Below, one piece after another: positions 58,852-64,000 of a stretch of DNA of 64,000 nucleotides (positions are counted from its first letter, which is position 1; every line of letters begins with the position of its first letter). Origin of the DNA: Actinacidiphila epipremni (GTDB taxonomy: Bacteria > Actinomycetota > Actinomycetes > Streptomycetales > Streptomycetaceae). The translations under genes were made by a program, and so were the position numbers. Location: assembly GCF_012034175.1 (NCBI RefSeq), contig NZ_JAATEJ010000004.1, positions 248,001-312,000 of the forward strand, written 5' to 3'. The notes below the pieces were generated by a model that saw nothing but the letters and a program-made list of their open reading frames with translations, searched no databases and was not told the origin of the DNA.

Positions 58852-59062
58852 ATGAGCGCGGGAAAACGGTGCGCGCTGCACCCCACGCCCGGCTACCACC
58901 ACATCACCGTCGTGGCGGCGGGGCGGACCGGGTATCTGGCGGGCCGGTGACTCGCGCCTCGCGCCCGCCTTCACCACCGCGAGCACCCTGCTCGGTGTGG
59001 CGCGGCTCGGGTTCGCCGGTCAGCTCGTCGAGGTCGACCTCACCGCGGTGTTGCCCGCCTGA
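58852..59062 (+). pseudogene. RidA-family protein, internally deleted
   Basis: The first 33 codons read HPTPGYHHITVVAAGRTGYL AGR, then TGA. A second frame entering at that point reads SRLAPAFTTASTLLGVARLG and GQLVEVDLTAVLPA to a TGA. These are the beginning and the end of one RidA enamine deaminase. About 60 internal residues are missing and the frame is broken, so it is not functional. Its 3' end overlaps the convergent permease. Confidence 0.78.
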
Positions 59063-60320
59063 GTGGGTAGAGGGCGGCGCCCGTCGCCGTGGCGGCCAGG
59101 CCCGCGAGGACGGAGGCGGGCGGGAGGCTCAGGGCGAGGGTCGCGCAGCCGGCGAGGCCGACGAGCGGTACGGGCAGTGGCGGGCGGCGTTCGGCGGGGG
59201 AGAGGCGCAGGGCGCTGGCGTTGGCGACGGCGTAGTAGAGCAGCACGCCGAAGGAGGAGAAGCCGATCGCGCCGCGCAGGTCGGTCGTGGCGGCCAGCAC
59301 CGTCGCGAGGGCGCCGACGGCGAGCTCGGCGCGCAGCGGTGCGCCCCCGGCGCCGGACAGCGCCGCCAGCGCGTGCGGGAGGTGCCGGTCGCGGGCCATG
59401 GCCAGCGCCGTGCGGGACACCCCGAGCAGCAGCGCCAGCAGCGAGCCCAGCGCGGCGACGGCGGCTCCGGCGCGCGCGACCGGCACCAGCCCCGGCGCAC
59501 CCCCGGCCCGTACGGCGTCGGCCAGCGGCGCGGCGGAGTGCGCCAGCGCGTCCGGGCCCAGCACGGCCAGCAGCGTGCCGGCGACGGCCGCGTACACCCC
59601 GAGCGTGACGGCCAGCGCGAGGGGGATCGCGCGCGGGATCGTACGGGCCGGGTCGCGGACCTCCTCGCCGAGCGTGGCTATGCGGGCGTAACCGGCGAAG
59701 GCGAAGAAGAGCAGGCCCGCGGCCTGGAGGAAGCCGCGCGGGGAGACGCCGGCGCCGTCCCAGGCCAGCCGCGAGGCGTGGGCGTGCCCGCCGCCCAGGC
59801 CCGCCACGACGCACGCGGCGAGCACGGCGAGCGTGACGGCGACGATGAGGCGGGTGAGCCACGCGGCCTTGCGCACGCCCAGGCAGTTGACGGTGGTGAG
59901 CGCCACGACCGCGGCGACGGCGGTCGCCCGGGCCTGGCCGGGCCACGCGTAGTGGCCGACGGTCAGCGCCATCGCCGCGCACGACGCCGTCTTGCCGGCG
60001 ACGAAGCTCCAGCCGGCGAGGTAGCCCCAGAAGGGGCCGAGGCGTTCGCGCCCGTAGACGTACGTGCCGCCCGACTCCGGGTGCCGGGCGGCGAGCCGCG
60101 CGGAGGACGTGGCGTTGCAGTACGCCACGACCGCGGCCAGGCCCAGCGCCCCGAGCAGTTCGCTGCCCGCGGCCCCGGCGGCCGGCCCGAACGCGCCGAA
60201 GACGCCGGCCCCGATCATCGCGCCGAGGCCGACGACGACGGCGTCGAGGAGGCCGAGGCGGCGGGTGAGGGCCGGGGCGGGCACGGGGGCCGGCGGCGGG
60301 GCGGTGGGTCTGCGCGTCAC
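59040..60320 (-). CDS. APC-family amino-acid permease
   Basis: A 426-residue transporter with about 12 helices. Start at GTG 60320 (TRRPTAPPPAP), after which the first helix has the consensus GLGAMIGAGVFGAFGPAAG. Later HPESGGTYVYGRERLGPFWG and YARIATLGEEVRDPART are diagnostic for the family. It would import amino acids or polyamines. It is convergent with the RidA remnant. Confidence 0.87.
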   Translation of the reverse strand: MTRRPTAPPPAPVPAPALTRRLGLLDAVVVGLGAMIGAGVFGAFGPAAGAAGSELLGALGLAAVVAYCNATSSARLAARHPESGGTYVYGRERLGPFWGYLAGWSFVAGKTASCAAMALTVGHYAWPGQARATAVAAVVALTTVNCLGVRKAAWLTRLIVAVTLAVLAACVVAGLGGGHAHASRLAWDGAGVSPRGFLQAAGLLFFAFAGYARIATLGEEVRDPARTIPRAIPLALAVTLGVYAAVAGTLLAVLGPDALAHSAAPLADAVRAGGAPGLVPVARAGAAVAALGSLLALLLGVSRTALAMARDRHLPHALAALSGAGGAPLRAELAVGALATVLAATTDLRGAIGFSSFGVLLYYAVANASALRLSPAERRPPLPVPLVGLAGCATLALSLPPASVLAGLAATATGAALYPLRRATPR

Positions 60321-60543
60321 GCGCGCATGGTGCCATCCCGAGGTGACGGGAAAGTGCCGCGCCGGGCGGGACGGGCGAGGCGGGGCGAGGCGGGGCGGGG
60401 CGGTCACCGCGGCGGGGCGGTCGCGGCTCGGTGGGCGGTCGCGGCGCCGGGAATGAGCGCTGGCGGTAAAAATACCATCGTAAAAACCTAAGGGTTGTTC
60501 ACTTCGGGTTTCCTGGGTTGCAGCGGTCAATTCCCGGACCGCC

Positions 60544-60573
60544 TTGACTTTTTCGGACACGGCTTTCTAGGCT
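60544..60573 (+). promoter_or_regulatory. Probable housekeeping promoter
   Basis: TTGACT (60544-60549) and TAGGCT (60568-60573) with an 18-bp spacer. Transcription would start near 60580 and run towards the AT-ACP gene. The 305-bp interval 60321-60625 holds this promoter and nothing else recognised. Confidence 0.6.
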
Positions 60574-60625
60574 GAACGCGTATGAGCCGTTGTGCCGACT
60601 CCGGCACACAGCGATACGGGGGAAA

Positions 60626-60814
60626 GTGAACGTGAATACGGCAACGCCTGCCGGCTGCCCCGGCGCGGGCCCGACGCGTCGTCCGACGTGTCGTCGGGCC
60701 GCGCCGCCATTGCGCGGAAAACCGTCCGCCGGAATGCCCTGCGCCGGAAAACCCTCCGCCGGGGATCCGTCCGGCGGCAGACGGCCGCCCCGCCCCGCGA
60801 GGGGCCGCGGCTGA
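60626..60814 (+). CDS. Small ORF, 62 residues, between promoter and polyketide genes
   Basis: A GTG preceded by GGGGGAAA and located about 45 bp from the predicted transcription start. It encodes a Pro/Gly/Arg/Lys-rich peptide with three cysteines; residues about 31-50 are a 10-residue duplication (GKPSAGMPCA, GKPSAGDPSG). No known family. It could be a leader peptide, a small secreted or modified peptide, or an accidental ORF. Confidence 0.4.
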   Translation: MNVNTATPAGCPGAGPTRRPTCRRAAPPLRGKPSAGMPCAGKPSAGDPSGGRRPPRPARGRG

Positions 60815-61185
60815 ACGTACCGGCGCGCCTCGCGCCGGCCTCCTCGGGAGTGCAACGGAGCACGTCCAGGGCCCTTTTCGTACGCCGCGCGCCCGGCGAG
60901 GCCGCCACGCGAGCCGGCGTACGCCCACGCCACCGGCCCACGCCACCGGCCTACGGCATCGGCCCACGCCCCTGGCGGACGACAACGCCCCGACCGGCTT
61001 CCGCCGCTTTCCGCGCCGTGACCGCGGGATTCACCCAGGCGTAACAGGGCGCCGCCCTGCGGTGCCGCCCTGCGCCTTATGAAGCCCCGCGCACGCGAAA
61101 CGCTTCCATTGGCCATGCATTTCTGTACGCGCCCCGCGAATAATGCCGGGCGCGGGAAAAACAAAGTTCGGGGGACGTCAGCACC
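60815..61185. other. Intergenic region before the AT-ACP gene
   Basis: No supported gene in 371 bp. It contains a 13-bp tandem repeat, four units of GCCCACGCCACCG type at 60923-60974. The last 60 bp are AT-richer and end in GGGGGACG ahead of the AT-ACP ATG. Confidence 0.6.
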
Positions 61186-62691
61186 ATGCCCAAAACATCC
61201 ACCACCGTTCTCTTCCCGGGACAGGGCGCGTATTACGGCCGGGCGCTTGCCGACCTGCGGGAGGGTTTCCCCGAGGTCGCGCCGGTCCTCGCCGGCATCG
61301 CCGACGCGGCCCGCCCGCTGCTCGGCGACGCGGCCGTGGCGCCGCTCCTCGCGCCCCGCACGCCCGAGCCGGACCAATGGCTCAGGGAAGCGCCCGAAGC
61401 GCTCCAGCTCGCCCTCTACACCGTCTCCGTCGCCACCTACGGGGTGCTGCGCGCCCGCGGACTGCGGCCGGACGTGCTCGTCGGCCACAGCCTCGGCGAG
61501 ATCGCCGCGCTCGTCGCCGCGGGCGCCTTCACCCCCGCCGAGGGCGCGCGGATCGTCTGCCACCGCAGCCTCGCGCTGCGCGAGGCCGGCCTCGGCGACG
61601 CCTACATGGCGGCGCTCGGCACCGGCCCGGAGCGCGCCCGGCAGCTCCTCGACGTCGTCGGCGACCCGCTCACCGGCGTCGCGGCCGAGAACCACGCCGC
61701 CCAGACGGTGCTGTCCGGCCGCGCCGAAACCCTGGACACCGTAAGGCAGTTGGCGTCCGTGCTGCGGATCGACTTCGCGCGGCTGAAGTCGCCGTACGCC
61801 TTCCACAGCCCGCTGCTCGGGCCGGCCGCCGAGAAGTTCGCCGCGCGCATCCGCGACATCCGGCAGGGCCCGCTGCACACCCCCGTCCACTCGCCCATCC
61901 TGGGCCGCCGCTACGAGGACGCCGACGACCTCCCCGGCCTGCTCGCCGGCCACCTCACCCGCCCGGTCCGCTTCGCGGAGGCGGTACGGGCGGTGTGCGC
62001 GGACGGGGCCGGCGCGGAGGCGGCCGTCTTCGTCGAGAGCGGGGCGCTGGACGCCCTCTGCCGCATCGTCGCGCGGGTCGCGCCGGCCGGGCCGCCCACG
62101 CGGGTGCTGACCCTGCCGACGCTGCTGCCCGAGGCCGGCGGGGCGGCGGCGCTGCGGCAGGCGCTCGACCGGCTCGCGGCGGAGGGCGCGATCCCGGCGG
62201 CGCAGGCCGCGGCGGGCGACCCGCTGCACGGCGCGCTGCTCGCGGAGGTGCCGGCGGCGGAGTTCGCCGCCTTCTGGGCCGGACGGGGCGGCGAGGTACG
62301 GGAGTTCGTCCGCCGCGCCTACGCCGACCACACCGCCGCGGCACCCGTCGCCGCGCCCCCGGCCGCGCCCGCCGCCAGCACCGTCGCCGCGCCCGCCGCT
62401 ACCCCCGCCGCCATGCCGCCCGCCCCGCCGCCGAGCGCACCGGAGCGCGACCGGGGCGCGCTGGTAAGGGAGTTGGCCGGGGTGTACGCGCAGGCGCTGG
62501 AGTATCCGGCCGAGGTCTTCGAGGAAGGCACCGACCTGGAAGCCGAGTTGGGCGTCGACTCGGTCAAGCAGACGGAGCTGCTGGTACGGGTCGGGGACCG
62601 CTACGGGCTGCCGCCGCGGCCCTCGGACGTACGGCCCGCGGCGTACAACACGCTCGGCAAGATCGCCGACCTCATCCTCGCCACCGCGTGA
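61186..62691 (+). CDS. Stand-alone acyltransferase-acyl carrier protein (polyketide type)
   Basis: A 501-residue two-domain protein. The acyltransferase (1 to about 300) has FPGQGAYYGRAL, nucleophile Ser102 in GHSLGE, and catalytic His207 in YAFHS. A proline/alanine linker (about 380-415) leads to an acyl carrier protein (about 425-500) whose phosphopantetheine site is Ser459 in LGVDSVKQTELL. It would load malonyl or another acyl unit onto its own ACP. The ACP resembles those of PUFA-synthase-like and iterative type I systems. The ER-KS gene starts 14 bp downstream. Confidence 0.85.
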   Translation: MPKTSTTVLFPGQGAYYGRALADLREGFPEVAPVLAGIADAARPLLGDAAVAPLLAPRTPEPDQWLREAPEALQLALYTVSVATYGVLRARGLRPDVLVGHSLGEIAALVAAGAFTPAEGARIVCHRSLALREAGLGDAYMAALGTGPERARQLLDVVGDPLTGVAAENHAAQTVLSGRAETLDTVRQLASVLRIDFARLKSPYAFHSPLLGPAAEKFAARIRDIRQGPLHTPVHSPILGRRYEDADDLPGLLAGHLTRPVRFAEAVRAVCADGAGAEAAVFVESGALDALCRIVARVAPAGPPTRVLTLPTLLPEAGGAAALRQALDRLAAEGAIPAAQAAAGDPLHGALLAEVPAAEFAAFWAGRGGEVREFVRRAYADHTAAAPVAAPPAAPAASTVAAPAATPAAMPPAPPPSAPERDRGALVRELAGVYAQALEYPAEVFEEGTDLEAELGVDSVKQTELLVRVGDRYGLPPRPSDVRPAAYNTLGKIADLILATA

Positions 62692-62705
62692 ACGGGGACG
62701 GGGAC

Positions 62706-64000
62706 ATGGCCGGCACACCGCAGGACCTGCGCGGGAAGGTCGCGCTCGTCACGGGCGGGGCGCGCAACGTCGGCAAGGCCATCGCCCGGCGGCTCGCCGC
62801 CGGGGGCGCGCTGGTCGTCGTCAACCACTTCCACTCGCCCGGCCCCGCCCGGCAGACCCTCGCGGAGATCGAGGCGGCCGGCGGCCACGGGCACGTCATC
62901 CGGGCGTCGGTGGCCGTACCGGCCCAGGTGGACCGGATGTTCGCGGAGATCGAGGAGCGCTTCGGCGGCCTCGACATCCTCGTCAACAACGCGGCCGACG
63001 GCGCGCTCGTGCCCGGCGCCGAGGTCACCGAGCAGCAGCTCGACCGCGCCCTCGACGTCAACCTCAAGGGCGGCCTCGCATGTGCCCGCCGCGCCGCCCC
63101 GCTGATGGCCCGGCGCGGCGGCGGCAGCATCGTCAACATCTCCACGCTCGGCGGCGGCCAGTTCGTGATGGCCAACTACCTCGCGTGCGGCCCCGCGAAG
63201 GCCGCGGTCGAGGCGATGACCCGCTATCTGGCGGTCGAGTTCGCCCGCGACGGCATCCGCGTCAACACCGCGGCGGCCGGCATGCTCACCTCCGAGGTCG
63301 CCGGCCTCTTCCCCGACGCCGAGGCCATGCAGGCCGCGACCGTCGCCGCGACCCCGCTCGGCCGCCTCGGCCGCCCCGACGAACTGGCCGAGGTCGTGGC
63401 CTTCCTCGCCTCCCCGCGGGCCAGTTGGATCACCGGCCAGCTCATCCTCGCCGACGGCGGCCTGTCCACCGGCCAGGCACTGCTGTCCGCCCCGCAGGCC
63501 GCCCAGGCCCCGGCGCCCCCGCCGGCCGCACCGGTCACGATCCCGGCTCCGCGCGCCGAGGCCGCGGTACGCACGCCGGGCCGCACGGCAGCCGCCCCGG
63601 TCGCCACCACTCCGCCCCGTACCACCACCGCCACCGCGGCGGGCGAGCCGTACGACGAAGGGCACGGGGACGGCGACGAAAACAGGGGCTGGGACGGGGA
63701 CGAGATCGCCGTCGTCGGGATGGGCATCGTCGTGCCCGGGGCCAACGGCCCGGACGAATACTGGCGCGAACTCATGGACGGCGCCGACCGGTTCGTCGAG
63801 ATCCCGCGCGACCGGTGGGAGAACGCCGCCTTCCACAGCGCCGACAGGCGCGCCGAGGACAAGACCTACTCCAGGCACTCCGCCTTCATCACCGACTTCG
63901 TCCCGCACCCCCGGGTCGCGGCCGAACTCGCCGCAGGCGGCGGCGACATGGAGTCCACCACGTTGTGGCTGCGGCACTCCCTCGTCCAGGCCATGGAAGG
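62706..64000 (+). CDS. FabL-type enoyl reductase fused to a ketosynthase (partial)
   Basis: The frame starts at ATG 62706 and runs off the window (431 codons visible). Residues 1 to about 255 form an SDR with TGGARNVG, NNAAD and the spacing Tyr158-x6-Lys165 (NYLACGPAK), the Y-x6-K pattern of FabI/FabL enoyl-ACP reductases rather than the Y-x3-K of FabG. After a Pro/Ala/Thr linker (about 260-320) an elongating ketosynthase begins (EIAVVGMGIVVPGANGPDEY, FVEIPRDRWENAAFHSADRR, DKTYSRHSAFI). Its active-site Cys is beyond the edge. Together with the AT-ACP it opens a polyketide/fatty-acid-like cluster. Confidence 0.8.
   Translation, partial: MAGTPQDLRGKVALVTGGARNVGKAIARRLAAGGALVVVNHFHSPGPARQTLAEIEAAGGHGHVIRASVAVPAQVDRMFAEIEERFGGLDILVNNAADGALVPGAEVTEQQLDRALDVNLKGGLACARRAAPLMARRGGGSIVNISTLGGGQFVMANYLACGPAKAAVEAMTRYLAVEFARDGIRVNTAAAGMLTSEVAGLFPDAEAMQAATVAATPLGRLGRPDELAEVVAFLASPRASWITGQLILADGGLSTGQALLSAPQAAQAPAPPPAAPVTIPAPRAEAAVRTPGRTAAAPVATTPPRTTTATAAGEPYDEGHGDGDENRGWDGDEIAVVGMGIVVPGANGPDEYWRELMDGADRFVEIPRDRWENAAFHSADRRAEDKTYSRHSAFITDFVPHPRVAAELAAGGGDMESTTLWLRHSLVQAME

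Noticed and set aside
60700..60790. Pentapeptide-repeat-like pattern (ALRRK TLRRG SVRRQ) in another frame
   Set aside because: It arises from a 30-bp DNA duplication, and only four units occur; no start or ribosome-binding site fits that frame.
1..64000. tRNA or rRNA genes, and known riboswitches
   Set aside because: None recognised by eye on either strand; a dedicated covariance-model search would be needed to exclude small RNAs.

Overview
The window is a very GC-rich (roughly 70-75%) actinobacterial chromosome segment, almost certainly Streptomyces or a close relative. Signs of this are GTG starts, ATGA/GTGA-coupled genes, strong third-position G/C bias, a TTA (bldA-type) codon in an ECF sigma gene, an SPW-repeat protein, a BaeRF3-like protein, an SCO7613-type membrane protein and remnants of a RepSA-type integrative element. 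No tRNA, rRNA or CRISPR array was seen. Layout: 1-0.85 kb, end of a partial gene and a membrane-anchored protein. 0.87-4.9 kb, a TetR regulator, a repeat-expanded carboxylesterase and an SDR, linked by one operator motif. 5.1-6.8 kb, two overlapping ATP-grasp genes. 6.8-11.8 kb, a PIG-V-like mannosyltransferase, a large multi-spanning membrane protein and a methyltransferase. 11.9-14.5 kb, an NTF2-like protein and a quinone-oxidoreductase-like gene divergent from a LysR regulator. 14.5-15.6 kb, a scar holding the tail of a TNT-family NADase toxin, its probable immunity gene and an IS630-like transposase remnant. 15.8-22.4 kb, SPW protein, DUF6295-like/dienelactone hydrolase divergent from MarR/MFS, Dyp peroxidase, BaeRF3-like protein and a 58-residue basic protein. 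22.6-25.2 kb, a small acidic/basic protein, an ECF sigma factor and membrane partner separated by an unusual repeat-and-dyad region, then TatA. 25.5-27.9 kb, PucR-type regulator and a MarR/YceI divergent pair. 28.1-35.7 kb, a three-gene operon of OB-fold membrane protein, flotillin and a 1570-residue AAA ATPase. 35.7-47.5 kb, CGNR regulator/MFS, secreted CYTH-like protein, DedA-PAP2 pair, BlaI/M56-peptidase pair, TetR/oxidoreductase pair, DUF2786, secreted RCC1-repeat protein and DUF4253 protein. 47.65-53.0 kb, a DUF4291 gene cut in two by about 4.8 kb of decayed integrative-element DNA (recombinase C-terminus, RepSA fragment, regulator fragment, frameshifted phosphotransferase, orphan genes). 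53.0-59.1 kb, MarR/SDR and SDR/TetR divergent pairs, a toxin-antitoxin pair, a PH-like membrane protein, another SDR and a broken RidA gene. 59.0-64.0 kb, an amino-acid permease and the left edge of a polyketide-type cluster: a stand-alone AT-ACP protein and an unfinished protein fusing a FabL-type enoyl reductase to a ketosynthase. How the genes work together: much of the window consists of divergent regulator/enzyme pairs (TetR, MarR or LysR facing an SDR, MDR, hydrolase or YceI gene) with clear inverted-repeat operators, which are probably self-contained detoxification or redox switches. The least ordinary parts are the ER-KS/AT-ACP locus at the right edge, the element inside the DUF4291 gene, the TNT/immunity scar, the flotillin-AAA operon and the bldA-linked sigma locus.
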